A stretch of DNA of 64,000 bases from Astropecten irregularis (GCA_963971285.1 OZ020248.1:21597873-21661872), one strand, 5' to 3'. Positions 1 to 9,790 are shown, counted from the first letter of the stretch. Numbers and translations are program-made. The notes: a model not told the origin generated them from the letters alone.

Positions 1-6
1 CTGATT

Positions 7-300
7 CACATATAAGGGAATATCCAATGGTGATGAAACTTGGTGGATAGGTAGGGAATGGTACTAGTATCCTAAATTTGAAGTGACGTCACGATGACGT
101 CATCGGCTGATTTTTTATTGATTTTTGAATATTTAATTTTGCCATTTTTTCCCAGAAACACATATAAGCGTATATCCGATCGTAATGAAACTTGGTGGGT
201 AGGTACTAAATGGTATAAGTATCCCTAATGTGAAGTGACGTCACAATGACGTCGTCGCCTGATTTTTTATTGATTTTTTTTACTGATTAATTTTGCCATT
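7..300. repeat. Two tandem copies of a 152-bp repeat with paired CRE palindromes
   Basis: The motif CACATATAAG begins at 7 and again at 159, and the sequences that follow align over about 145 bp. Each copy carries two TGACGTCA-type sites 11 bp apart: 84-91 and 95-102 in the first, 236-243 and 247-254 (last base changed) in the second. TGACGTCA is the CREB/ATF consensus; regulatory use is inference. The phrase GATGAAACTTGGTGG in both copies suggests a dispersed repeat family. Confidence 0.8.
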
Positions 301-1260
301 TAGAGTCAAACCATAAGACACAACACGGGCTTTGGAACTTTTTGGACCGATGATATGGTAGTATCATAGTAGTGACATAGTAGTGGGCCAATTGTGTACA
401 GGTAAACGTAGCACGACGAGCTAGAAAATCAGTCATTTTGCTGTTTCCACCGTCCATAAGCACAACCATACATACTATGTGCGCTGACCTATAGTGGACT
501 CTGCCATATCTGTGTTTCTCATGGCCGTGTGTATGTATCTGTACTACCGGTATACGTGTATTGATGGACGAGTGACGACGCTCCTGGTACATGTAGTTGT
601 TTAGGACAATTAAGACACCGCTGATTAACTATTTCTCTGTACTGGGTCAATTGTGTACATATGTTTGTTTCGTACATTTTATAAAACATACGCGAAACAG
701 CTCAGTGTTTGTACACAAACACATGTCTAGTTTACATTTATTTTATTTTGGGGGGATGAACATTTCACGGAAAACAATAACAAAAGGTTTACAAAAGCAA
801 GGGAACAGAAGAATACACAAGACATACAAAGAACAAATGAACAGTATTAAACCAGCTCCCGCTGGATTACCCAAAAGAAACACATTTTCTGTTGGGGGCT
901 CTCCTACTGGTTAAACAGAAATAAATAAATTCATTTCGGACAATAACATTCTGTATTGTACAAAACTTACTTTATAATTTGACTATTCCACGCACAATTT
1001 GCATCTTACAAAGCCATGTTATTGACATAGGATTTTGAGTTATGTTTCTTTTTTTTTGGCATGTACCTAACTCAAAACAATAAAGAAATGTACATGTAGT
1101 GTTACTACAAAATAAAAACTACCTAACAGCTGCAATTAAGCAACATCAGCAATTCAAATTTAATTACACATTGCAATCACATGTAAATGTACATGATCAT
1201 GTACATGTGTATGCACACTTCTTGTAGACCGTATTCACACTGTATGGGATTTTTATTTAC
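301..1260. other. AT-rich stretch without a recognisable gene
   Basis: Open frames here are short, lack domain-like composition and overlap on opposite strands. TACATGTA palindromes occur at 588-595 and 1091-1098. Nothing else can be supported. Confidence 0.6.
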
Positions 1261-1443
1261 CTGTTATGAGGACCACCTTTGCATTGTACAGTCGGCCATC
1301 TGTCCACCTCGCCATGCACTGGTCACCTTCTTCCATCAAACCACCTTCTTGAAGAGATTCCCCAGTCACTTCTTGCTCCACTTCCGTTCCTTTCAGAACT
1401 CCACTTAGTTCGCCATCAAAGTACTTCACCACTACCCACTTGA
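1261..1443 (-). CDS. Isolated intact exon, Tudor/chromatin-reader-like, partial gene
   Basis: A 183-nt open stretch is bounded on the minus strand by a strong acceptor (pyrimidine-rich, ending TTTTCAG, just above 1443) and a consensus donor (ACAG then GTAAAT, below 1261). It starts and ends in phase 1, so it is symmetric at 61 codons with no stop. The peptide opens with KWVVVKYFDGELSG and closes with GDQCMARWTDGRLYNAKV. That small beta-rich 'W-x-DG-x-x-Y-x-A-x-V' pattern is typical of Tudor-like modules, often found at the N-terminus of BEN-domain proteins. No neighbouring exon of the same gene is visible, so this may be an exon in a large intron context or an orphan duplicate. The function is inferred from pattern only. 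Confidence 0.55.
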
Positions 1444-1615
1444 CTGAAAATAAATAAATTTGAGATTGTTGGATACTCAATCTCATGTTTAATAAAAATG
1501 AAAGTAAAATCAAACAACCAAGACCAAGTAAGTAAAATGATTGGACTAAAATGAATAAAAATAAAATTTACAAGTGTCAGACTGATCACTTATTGCACAT
1601 ATTATCAGCCTGTAG

Positions 1616-1662
1616 TACTACTACTGTAGTAGTAACACATAGGCCTAGTAGGCCTATGTGTT
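1616..1662. repeat. Two adjoining perfect palindromes
   Basis: 1616-1634 is a palindrome with 9-bp arms (TACTACTAC) around one base. 1634-1662 has 14-bp arms (AACACATAGGCCTA) around a single G. They share their boundary base and sit just outside the 16-bp tandem array, so they may mark the end of a mobile element or form a cruciform. Confidence 0.85.
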
Positions 1663-1687
1663 AATTCCTTCCTACAATGTACCGAAG

Positions 1688-1856
1688 CTTGTCAACTCGT
1701 ACGCCGACCAACTCGTACGCCAACCAACTCGTACGCCGTTTGGTCAACTCGTACGCCGACCAACTCGTACGCCGACCAACTCGTACGCCGACCAACTCGT
1801 ACGCCAACCAACTCGTATGCCAACCAAGTCGTACGCCAACCAACTCGTACGCCAGG
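1688..1856 (+). repeat. Tandem array of a 16-bp repeat, forward orientation
   Basis: The unit CAACTCGTACGCCGAC and close variants recur about ten times, interrupted once near 1738 by a short TTTGGT insertion. The reading frames it creates on both strands are repeats of the same few residues and are not treated as genes. The same unit recurs inverted at 2656-2805. Confidence 0.9.
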
Positions 1857-2655
1857 AATAATTAAGCTTGTAGTTTGTAAACGTTGGCCGGTGTTTTTTC
1901 AGTAGATTTTGTCATGTCGAGTGGAAATAAAAGGAAATAAAAGGAAGCATTCTGTAAATTCACTATTTGGAACTCGTTTGTGAAAATAAACGGAAATAAA
2001 GGAAACATTGTGTAATGTCGTTTGTGAACATAAAAGGAAATAAAAGGAAACATTCTGTATGTGGAAGTGCAAAAAAATGTTAGGTAGGATTTTAATTTTA
2101 ATTAATTAATTAATAATTATTTTATTGCATTTCTTGTGCGCCTTTTCCATCCGAGGATGTTCAAAGGCGCAATTAAAAATGTGATGTTTACGGTAGGCTG
2201 ACTGAAATGGAGGATACTGACCGGCTGGTAGTTTTGCACCAGGAGATTTTAGAGGAGTATTTTAAAATTGGCAGCAGGGGAGCACCATACCTGGATTACC
2301 TGATATAGTAGATTACAATTTACAGTAGATTATGAAAAAGGTAATTACTGCAGTACTTCAGATTTGGAAATTTGCATCACATTCACACTGCTTTGTAGTG
2401 CGGACATGGGAGAGGTGTATTTAAAATAAAAAGGTACCCAGTCACAAAGAATTTTGTTATTACAAACTACAAATATTTAGAGCCCCCACACTCACAGACT
2501 ATCCTCTCACACAAAAAAGTTTCCAGTCTCTCAAAACACACACATTTAATTTGTTATTACAAATTATAAAAAGACACACCCACTCTACTCCATCAACATT
2601 AAAAAAAAATTATTTCGTTATTTAATACAGACTACAGTCTTTTTTTTTTTTGGTG
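1857..2655. other. Spacer between the two opposed 16-bp arrays
   Basis: No coding frame can be supported. Between about 1918 and 2060 there are three diverged copies of a GGAAATAAAAGGAA-rich segment, each followed by CATTCTGTA or CATTGTGTA. A run of ATTAATTAATTAAT lies near 2100. The spacer plus both arrays may be one element of about 1.1 kb. Confidence 0.6.
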
Positions 2656-2805
2656 GTGGCGTACGAGTTGGTCGGCGTACGAGTTGATTGGCGTATGAGT
2701 TGGTTGGCGTACGAGTTGGTTGGCGTACGAGTTGGTTGGCGTACGAGTTGGTCAGCGTACGAGTTGGGGCGTACGAGTTGGTCAGCTTATGAGTTGACCA
2801 GCATT
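2656..2805 (-). repeat. Tandem array of the same 16-bp repeat, inverted orientation
   Basis: GGCGTACGAGTTGGTC and variants (about nine units) are the reverse complement of the 1688-1856 unit. The two arrays therefore face each other across roughly 800 bp and could pair as long arms. Confidence 0.9.
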
Positions 2806-3370
2806 CGGCCAATCACGGCCAGTTATAGAATTAAAGTATTTGATTACGTTGACATTTCTTCTCCATTTCAAACTAATTTTTGACTGGAGAAATCCGACGG
2901 AATATAAGTTACTGGAAAATATCATATCTGTGAACTTCTGCTTTTACATATTCTATAAAATCAAGAAAAAACGCCGTAACTTACCAAGTTTTCGGCCGAT
3001 TTTCATGAATCGGGCACCGGCAGAAGCAGAATTTTGTACCGAAGCTCATTGGTTTCCTTGCATTCATGTAAGGGCCATATACAGCAACTGCGCATGCGAA
3101 AAAGGATATTTGTTTGCCATAATTTATTTACTCCAGTGTCAAGCATCGCTGCTACACTTAAAACTGGGTACGTTGGTTACCAGTGAATCCCGGCGACCTT
3201 GTGTGCAGTACAAAGGGAAGTCGCGCCCGTAAAACTTAACGACCGCCGCAGGGAGTCTGCAGGCAAAGTGAATGGGGACCGTCAGGCCTTAATGAGGTGA
3301 TAATTGAGTGGAGCCATAAGACAGCTCTCGTTCTATCTCCTTCTGTTTTCCTTCCTCAATGCAGTAACTA
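2806..3370. other. No supported gene
   Basis: A long plus-strand open frame (2840-3232) has no start context, no domain pattern and a composition like the surrounding non-coding DNA. I see no other structure. Confidence 0.5.
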
Positions 3371-3373
3371 ACA

Positions 3374-3425
3374 CTTGGGGAAATCCATAGCGATGTTCAA
3401 ACTGCTGCACAATATCCTGTAGGAG
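3374..3425 (-). pseudogene. Harbinger transposase exon stub (copy 1)
   Basis: On the minus strand an acceptor-like CTATCTCCTACAG is followed by codons for DIVQQFEHRYGFPQV. This is the segment just before the first catalytic Asp of PIF/Harbinger (DDE_Tnp_4) transposases. The match to the copy near 29.8 kb ends at 3374, and the catalytic GAVDGSYIP segment is absent here. Confidence 0.6.
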
Positions 3426-3439
3426 ATAGAGAGGAATAT

Positions 3440-3620
3440 TTTATCCCAGTGTCTTGCAATGTCTAATGGCTGAACACCCAACATACGCAGACACCATGAG
3501 AACTGTGTTGTCAAACCACTTTACGGCCATGATGTCATTCTCTACATCCATCTTGAAGTCAAGAGACCCTTGTCCCTCGGTTTTCAGGTCTTTGTCAGTT
3601 TTCACAGTGAGTGACTCCAC
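3440..3620 (-). pseudogene. piggyBac-type transposase fragment (copy 1)
   Basis: The minus strand reads DFKMDVENDIMAVKWFDN, then TVLMVSAYVG, and after a +1 shift QPLDIARHWDK. PiggyBac (DDE_Tnp_1_7) proteins carry a W-x-D-N-K-x-V-x-x-x-S segment followed by an R-W-D-K motif, and this order is kept. The frameshift makes it non-functional. It is repeated at 29885-30035. Confidence 0.6.
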
Positions 3621-3639
3621 CTGATATCTCTTTCAATTA

Positions 3640-4180
3640 TATCACCAAAGAGGAATAAATCCTGAATAATCTTGATGGGGAACACATCAAGTGGCAGCTC
3701 TGTTGTTCCTTCACTCCCGGTTCCCAGTTTGTTGATTTCTTGGTGCCGTCCCCTTTTGATGCTGCGCACATCAGCTTTGATCTCCTCCAGTGCCTTGAAA
3801 ATGCTGCCTTGGAAGTAGATTAAAATTGAAACGAATAGAAAAGAAAATGTTAGGAATTTTAAATAATGATCACTAGTGGAACCTGGTGTGAAGTGGACAT
3901 CGTTTCATCTCGATACAGACATTCTGTCTAGACTTGTTTTAAAAACAATACACCCTGAGATACAACTATCACCAGGCTTATTTAGACAGACTTGGAGTAG
4001 TCCAGTATATGGAATAATTAGCCACAAAAAGGCATCATGGATAAACTGTGCAAGGTAATGAAATTGGCCATCATTCTGATCCGTCTCTCTCTTGTCTAAT
4101 CTTTCTTCCTCTATCCCTGTCACCAGCACCACTCAAGTAATCACTAATCTTATCCCGGAAATCCTGTTTCACTGTGACTT
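3640..4180 (-). pseudogene. DUF4806-like exons of composite element (copy 1)
   Basis: Minus-strand pieces read ALEEIKADVRSIKRGRHQE, ELPLDVFPIK and DLFLFGDIIERDI. The helical 'EIK-x-x-VR-x-x-K' then 'LPL..P-x-K-T-x-x-D-L' order resembles proteins ending in DUF4806. Further upstream on the strand is EQDFRDKISDYLSGAG-type sequence near 4110-4170. The segment is collinear with 30040-30640. Frames change between pieces, and exon borders cannot be fixed without transcripts. Confidence 0.45.
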
Positions 4181-4189
4181 CTGTATAAG

Positions 4190-4640
4190 CCTGATATAAA
4201 GGAGGCTTTGCCCCAAACATCCCTTGAGGTTTTGGGGACAGTATGCCCCCTTTACTGGATCCAGATCTTTGTTGCTAGATGTTGTTAACAGCTCGAAACC
4301 TCCGCCTTCTTGCAGGCTCGGGAATTTCACATTTCACACTTCTTCAAATTGCTCTGTTGAGCCGTTAAGGTCGAAGGTGATTTCCTGCTCACTGTAGCCA
4401 ACATCTTTAAGAGCTTGTCTCTCCCTTAGTGTGTAGGTGCCTTAAATGTATCCACATCAGTCAGAACGACAATCCTACACGTCCACGGTGTGGCCTTCTT
4501 CTTTTTGGGGGGCAACTGGGCTTACCCTGAGTTTAAGGACAGCACAGAGTTGTTCTGTTCTTACTGTGTATTCTTCATCTTCGTCATCGAAGATGAAGTG
4601 AAAGTCGAATGTGAAGTGAGACGGGGCAAATGATTCGTCT
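4190..4640 (-). pseudogene. TPRERQ-type N-terminal exons (copy 1)
   Basis: In minus-strand order the pieces read FDDEDEEYTVRTEQLCAVLK, TLRERQALKDVGYSEQEIT, FPSLQEGGGFELLTTSSNK and PVKGAYCP. The same protein family appears at 12700-13040, 15480-15810 and 30730-31040. I recognise it as a recurrent uncharacterised N-terminal module in repetitive loci of aquatic animals, with no assigned function. Stops and frame changes mark this copy as decayed. Confidence 0.5.
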
Positions 4641-4649
4641 TTGGTGTTG

Positions 4650-5080
4650 TTGCTGAATTCAAATTAAAGAACAGTTGAAGATGATCACCATCATGGCTCC
4701 ATGGTGATTGCAACTAATTGCAAGTGATTGATTGTTTTTTTGTGCAAGCGAAAAGCCTATATTTTTGTTCTGTTCATGTGTACATATTATGGGGAATTGA
4801 TAGAGTCAATCGAGCATCATGTGTCTTGTACATGACCATATTTTCACATAAACTGTGTACAAAGTTAATGGGCTAGTACCGTACCGTATGAGAAATATTT
4901 AAAAATTCATATAAAATCAAGTGATGACGCCATCTGATTATGATGTTCTGCTTATACTCAGCTGATGCATTCAATGAGATGAAAGCACAATGAAAAGCAT
5001 TCTGGTATCCACCTCTTGGACCTTGTGCTCCACTTGTATTGTTATCATCTGCATTATCACCTAGAGAAGCCTGCAATGAA
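4650..5080. other. No supported gene
   Basis: AT-rich sequence with scattered short open frames. A short minus-strand frame at 4873-5076 abuts the hAT remnant but has no hAT-like motif. Confidence 0.5.
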
Positions 5081-5091
5081 AAATGTTAATA

Positions 5092-5781
5092 TTAAGCACT
5101 AACATGACAGTATTGGAAATCAAAAGAATACACCACAAGATGAAAAAAGACTAGTACCTCCACAGCATCCAAGTCAATGTCGACCCAACCATTTCCATCA
5201 AAGTCTGGAGAGATGAGCTCTTGTGGTAGATCTTCTTCCTCATAAACCCCATGCTGGCATCCAGGCATAAGTCTAGACTGGTCAGCCTGTGTCCCAAATA
5301 CTACCTGCATAGCCGTCTGATCAGTAGATGACCGCTTGAGGTGATCCCTGTTCTTGATATCCTGCTGATTGTCAGCTTCTACGTGGTTCAAACGATAGCG
5401 GGGATCCAGTAGAGCTGAGATGCCGAGCAAAGCTTTGATTGCTTCCTTGTTGTACAAACTCTCCATCTTAGCTAAGATTGCTCGTTTGATGTCAGCAGTC
5501 AGGGGTTCATCCTCCTCGGCCGCAGCCAGCACGCTCTCTCTCAGGTGGTGCATCATTGCCAGGATTGATGACACTGTGACATATTTCTCACCTGACATAA
5601 TGTCAGTGAATTTTGACAGTGGACAAAGAGCTTTATCTATTGTGCCCAGCACACCCAAATCCTGCCAGCTAGGAACCAAATGCTAGTGTGCCCTGTCTTC
5701 TGACGAAACTCTCCGTAAGGCGATCTGCTCTAGGACTCTCTGGATCATTTGCTGTTTCGATCCCCATCGCGTAGGACAGTC
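5092..5781 (-). pseudogene. hAT superfamily transposase fragment (ZBED-like)
   Basis: The exon begins after an acceptor ending CCTTTAG at 5782. It reads DCPTRWGSKQQMIQRVLEQ, the hAT 'D-x-P-T-R-W-x-S-x-x-x-M-x-x-R-x-L-E' block. One in-frame TAG near 5682-5684 follows. Then come LSKFTDIMSGEKYVTVSSIL and ISALLDPRYRLNHVE, matching the 'SGEKYVT' and 'LDPRYR' landmarks of ZBED-type hAT proteins. The remainder to 5092 is acidic and lacks the C-terminal dimerisation block, so this is roughly the middle third of a transposase. The stop and truncation make it a pseudogene. Confidence 0.85.
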
Positions 5782-5799
5782 CTAAAGGAAATGAAACCA

Positions 5800-6170
5800 A
5801 AAACAGAATGGATTTATTTTAATATTTCAGGAAAAATATGTCTTGCTGATGACCGTATGAAGTTGATTTGGGTTTTTGTGCGAGTTTCACTTTTTACGAC
5901 TAGATTTCCCGTGTTTTTTCCTCAACATATCGGTTTTTTTTATTATCAAGAGGCAGGAGCTATTATGTTAATTATGTTCTATACTGAATTAATCTCGATT
6001 TTTTTTTGATCGCCCGTTTGAGCCTTTCTGACTTCTCCAAGAATGCCACAGCCTGCCAAGTTTACTTCTTAATGCAGTCAATGAGCTGGAGTCAACTCTT
6101 TCAGAGGAGATGTTCTCATGGGCTTTTATTCATAGAAAAATTGTGTGTACATTTTCAGATGATAGTTGTC
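5800..6170. other. No supported gene
   Basis: T-rich sequence between the hAT remnant and the SAP exon. Nothing recognisable. Confidence 0.5.
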
Positions 6171-6173
6171 CCT

Positions 6174-6338
6174 CTATGTCCTTTTGCCAGTAACTCTCAC
6201 TCCCCGACACTGCAGCCAACGCTTCAGCTGGGTGTTTGAATAATTTTCCAAACAGTCAATATCGAATTTTGCACCGGGGAAACCGTCATCTTCATTAAGA
6301 GTAACGTTGATGAACGTACCGCTACTCAAGGTCGCCAT
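6174..6338 (-). CDS. SAP-domain first exon of a YqaJ/SWIM-type repetitive gene
   Basis: Starting at the ATG complementary to 6336-6338 the product begins MATLSSGTF, continues with an acidic EDDGFPGAK segment and ends QLKRWLQCRGVRVTGKR. The last part is a SAP-like helix-turn-helix core ('LKRWLQCRG-x-x-x-TGKR'). First exons of this kind are common in multicopy invertebrate proteins that also carry SWIM and YqaJ exonuclease-like domains. A YqaJ fragment lies at 54.3-54.7 kb. A TAG follows two codons after the core, so only the module is intact here. Confidence 0.5.
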   Translation of the reverse strand: MATLSSGTFINVTLNEDDGFPGAKFDIDCLENYSNTQLKRWLQCRGVRVTGKRT

Positions 6339-6448
6339 TTTCACAAAATACGTAGGCAAATTCGCACATACAATACAATGTACATCATGTCATCATGTAC
6401 TGTACGTTGCGCTTGCATATCATGCTCCACGCGCGCACATTGGTGAAA

Positions 6449-6511
6449 AGTTTGTCTGACATCCGGGGATTTTGTACACTCGTGTGACGTCATTAGTGCG
6501 GAGCGCTATTA
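6449..6511 (+). repeat. Left copy of a direct repeat flanking a 3.3-kb segment
   Basis: GTTTGTCTGACATCCGGGG, TTTTGT and then TGACGTCATTAGTGCG and AGCGCTATTA are shared with 9795-9846. This copy has an extra ACACTCGTG before the CRE-like TGACGTCA (6485-6492). Confidence 0.8.
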
Positions 6512-6512
6512 C

Positions 6513-6660
6513 CTTGCATACAACAGATGTAAGTGCCATGGGGCGGTAATTAGTAATGTCAGTACGGCTGCCAGACTTGAATACAGGTGTGATGTTGGAC
6601 ACTTTCCAGTCAATGGGGAGAGAACCCTGTGCAAGTGAGGAATTCATCACGCGCATCAGG
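6513..6660 (-). pseudogene. Non-LTR retrotransposon reverse transcriptase fragment
   Basis: The minus strand reads MNSSLAQGSLPIDWKVSNIT, then PVFKSGSRTDITNYRPM and ALTSVVCKV. This is the 'G-x-x-P-x-x-W-K ... P-x-x-K-x-G-x-x-x-x-x-x-N-Y-R-P' N-terminal block of LINE reverse transcriptases. It is cut off on the left by the direct repeat and on the right by an unrelated frame. The catalytic YADD region is absent, so it is a short relic. Confidence 0.85.
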
Positions 6661-6661
6661 T

Positions 6662-7140
6662 CGACAGCGTGTCTTCTGCGCTTTTCGAAATCATTTCCCT
6701 CAGTCCCAACACATATGATGATTCTGTCCCAGATAGAGTATAAGCCATGTAAATATCCCCACCTTTGGGTGTCTCATCTGTGGCTATGGTGAGATTCTTT
6801 TGTCGTTGAAGTTCCTCCATCTGGCGCTGGGACAGGAGAAGACGCTCTACGTACATGTGGGCCACTGTCCTTCCTGTTGGTAGACTGTCCGCAGTTTTTC
6901 CGACAAGTTCCAAAGCAGCAGAAATGACCGACAAGATATTCTCAAATGAGACATGTGCCTTCAACAGTTTGTAGATACATGCTCGTGCTACTGCTGTATA
7001 CCTTTTGTTGCCGTCTGTTATGGTTGTGAGTGTTGCTTGCCCATGATTTTTCATTGAGTTTTGAGAGGAGATGGGCATTGGTTTGTTGTAGGTTGAGGAT
7101 TGTGTCTTTGTGTTGCTTAATTTCCTGTTCCAATTCTGGG
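6662..7140 (-). pseudogene. Uncharacterised transposon protein, core fragment
   Basis: Minus strand: a coiled-coil lead (EIKQHKDTILNLQQTNAHLL), then after a frame change KRYTAVARACIYKLLKAHVS, LPTGRTVAHMYVERLLLSQR, LTIATDETPKGGDIYMAYTL and YVLGLREMISKSAEDTL. The 'TDG/E-T-x-K-x-G...Y...LGL-x-E-x-x-x-x-A-x-D-T-L' series is a signature I know from multicopy proteins of cnidarians, molluscs and amphioxus. It looks like an RNase H-fold nuclease strand carrying a candidate catalytic Asp. The superfamily cannot be named with certainty. It appears to continue upstream to about 9.3 kb. Confidence 0.5.
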
Positions 7141-7159
7141 ATGAGTTTTTCATTGTTTT

Positions 7160-7735
7160 CTTCGCTATTTGCAGTTACTAAAATTGTGGTTTTCTGCCCT
7201 TTTTTTCAAAGAGTCTTTTTTAGTGTTCAGCTTTCTTTTTACCCTTTTGGCTTTGTGATCCAATGGTTTTCTTGTGTCTTTCTTTCTAGGTCAGCATTTC
7301 TCACCTCGGCTTCCGGTCCTGATACTGACGTTTTGCAGTCTGCAGCTTGGACAGGCAATGCTTGTTTGAACAATCTGCATTCTCTGTCAATTTCTTGTTA
7401 CTATCACGGTCACGTACATTGATGACTGGTGCAGACTTCTTGATTAAGTTTTGATTCAGGACTGCTTTCAACGACTTCTACTTTGCAGAGTCCTGGTCGC
7501 GCTTTCTATCTTTCTGTCATTTTGAGAAAAGGAACAGAGCTCTCACATGTAATTTAGTTTTAAATTTTTTGCTAGGGGAATCAGGTGACAGGTCAGTTTG
7601 TGAATATTTTTAAAGTAAAGTAAATACAAAAATATTTTTATTCAAGTCAAGTTGACTGTTGATATAGTCAACAAACAATTAATATTTATTCAGATGAATG
7701 ATGACAAATGATATTGGTACAATATGACTTGGGAT
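7160..7735. other. Gap with no supported coding sequence
   Basis: T-rich, with only short frames. Probably intron or decayed sequence within the remnant gene extending from 6.66 to about 9.3 kb. Confidence 0.45.
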
Positions 7736-7740
7736 GAGAG

Positions 7741-8270
7741 TTAGGCGGTGGAGGAGTTGCTGCCATGGAGATGTCTATCATATGAATTGTGAATGTCCTT
7801 CTGAGCTCTCAGGCTTTCAACACGAATGAGTTGAGAGTCTTGCCATTGACGGGGCTTCTCCATCTCAAAGTCATTATCACTCTCCTTGACATCTGGACAC
7901 GATGACAGGGTTGATGAAGGTTCTTGATGCATTGATGGCTCTTCCATACCTTCTGTTATTGGTTCTACAGACTGAAGAGATTCCAGCCATCTCTTCAACT
8001 TTACCTTTGCTTCTTCCCCGCTCACCTCTTTTACGTCTTGGGGGGGTTCGATAGTCTTTTGTGTTTTCGCTCAGCTTCATGTTTTGCCTCCTTACACTTG
8101 CTCAGTTCACCGTCCAATTAACTGAAACCGTTTTCCAACTTTCTTCTTTTGGATCTTTCATCTTCCACTTCTTGTTCTAATTTTCGTTTTGTGGGACTTC
8201 CCGTTTTATGGTTTACAATCAGTGTATATGTTGACTTTTCAAACTCCTTTAACAATTCGGCCACATTCGG
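7741..8270 (-). pseudogene. Basic/coiled-coil part of the uncharacterised transposon protein
   Basis: Minus-strand reading gives NVAELLKEFEKSTYTLIVNH, SPTKRKLEQEVEDERSKRRK (bipartite-NLS-like), one in-frame TAA, then LDGELSKCKEAKHEAERKHK. After another shift comes an acidic segment ending at 7741. Charged heptads suggest a coiled coil. Stops and shifts show decay. Confidence 0.4.
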
Positions 8271-9310
8271 CCAAGTTTACTTTCCAAAGCCTTCAGGCAA
8301 TTCAAGTGAAATTTGTCAGGAGAGAGGTGGTGTCGAGTCAGAATATGCATCCATACGGAGTGCAGATATTCTTGAGTCAAGTGACCACTTACATCCTTGA
8401 TCAAATTAAACAAAAAAATCTCACTGACAGCTATTTGGACAATGTGCGGATTATCTTCAGATGTGGCATAAACTGCACAGGCCATGCAAAAGCATCCCAA
8501 CAGGAAAATGACAGCAGTCCCATACTTATCCATGTTGAAAACAGAAAGAAAACAGCCAGTACATGTAGACAGAGCATGAAAGATTCTGTTGAGATTTGTG
8601 AAAAAAAATGGAAATCAGATTTATAACATGCTGATTAACAACAGCAAATACATGTAAAAAAAAAATGTTAAAGGAATTTTTGAAAATCAAACTTTGTGCC
8701 AATACCATAGGCAAATCTCAAATGAAATTGATATCCTCGATGTACTGTATGAGCTTCAGTGTTCCCTAAGCCGTGTATTCCTCCAGAGGTCTCCACTCTC
8801 TCAGCCAAAATGTCACAGTACCAGGTGTCACAAACGCAAAATCTCCCATGAAATTGAAGACTCTCCAGTGCAAGCCTTCACCAAGCAACTCGTTAAAGGC
8901 GGCTGTTCAATGCAGAGTAAAATGAGAGCCTGAGCCTCTACTCTTGCATCCAAGGGAGGCGATGTCCTCAAATAAGTTTTTTGGAATGCCGAGATCGATC
9001 TTCACAGTGCTGTCAATTTTACGTTGGCCATGTAAGTTTTCCTTAATTGACACCTTAAGTTGTTCAACAAAGACAGCTTTCAGCTCAGGTGTACATGTAA
9101 TATAAAACTCTGGTACATCGACATTTCAGTTGCTAGTTTCCACGTGTCATAAACGTTCGACTTCCACTCTTCTTCGGTGTAGTGCACTTTTACAAACAGT
9201 TTTCCGTCGATTTCAACAACATCACGAATACACAGACTCTTCAATCCAGTCAGTTGGTCAGAGTAGATCTCAAGCGATTGTCAAATGGCAGCCTGTGAAT
9301 GAGATTTTAA
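8271..9310 (-). pseudogene. N-terminal part of the same remnant protein
   Basis: Successive minus-strand pieces, separated by frame changes and stops, read LEIYSDQLTGLKSLCIRDVV and VEIDGKLFVKVHYTEEEWKS (9140-9290), ELKAVFVEQLKVSIKENLHG (about 9010-9090), and SPDKFHLNCLKALESKLGRM (8260-8330). Their order and spacing fit one long protein leading into the 7.7-8.3 kb piece. A hydrophobic stretch after a possible ATG at 8533 looks like a signal peptide, but it is in the path of this decayed frame and is probably fortuitous. Confidence 0.35.
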
Positions 9311-9480
9311 AGACATTTATGAAGCATTATGCAAGTACGTTGTTTGAATGGTTGTCTAAGATTTTAACTCAATTAAATCCGACATCTCTTCATCTGATTC
9401 AGCAACGTCAACCTTGGCAGAGAGAGCCCGCTCTGGACGAGCTCCCTGCCCAAAAGCCTTCTGAGACAACTTCACTTCAC

Positions 9481-9790
9481 GGTTCAGCAAGCCTAGTGGT
9501 CTCTCTTGAGGTTAACTGTGAGGTTCCTGCCAAGGACGGTTCAGCAAGCCCAGTGGTCTCTCTTGAGGTTAACTGTGAGGTTCCTGCCAAGGACGGTTCA
9601 GCAAGCCCAGTGGTCTCTCTTGAGGTTAACTGTGAGGTTCCTGCCAAGGACGGTTCAGCAAGCCCAGTGGTCTCTCTTGAGGTTAACTGTGAGGTTCCTG
9701 CCAAGGACGGTTCAGCAAGCCCAGTGGTCTCTCTTGAGGTAAACTGTGAGGTTCCTGCCAAGGACGGTTCAGCAAGCCCAGTGGTCTCTC
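9481..9790 (+). repeat. 57-bp tandem repeat, 5.4 copies
   Basis: Units start at 9481, 9538, 9595, 9652, 9709 and 9766 (partial) and are nearly identical. Because 57 is a multiple of three the array stays open in several frames: plus-strand GSASPVVSLEVNCEVPAKD, and minus-strand MAGTSQFTSRETTGLAEPS-type. No start, domain or splice context favours translation, so it is annotated as a minisatellite. Confidence 0.9.

Noticed and set aside
1658..1865. Proteins of repeated NSYANQLVRRPT-type residues
   Set aside because: Produced by the 16-bp tandem array in several frames on both strands; no gene signals.
3440..3620. Reading the fragment as part of the adjacent Harbinger protein
   Set aside because: The W-F-D-N and R/H-W-D-K motifs fit piggyBac, and the frame differs from the Harbinger stub beyond the CTACAG acceptor.
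8249..8533. Minus-strand frame beginning with a signal-peptide-like stretch (secreted protein?)
   Set aside because: The later part is collinear with a decayed transposon protein, and the hydrophobic start coincides with no conserved exon edge. Considered fortuitous.
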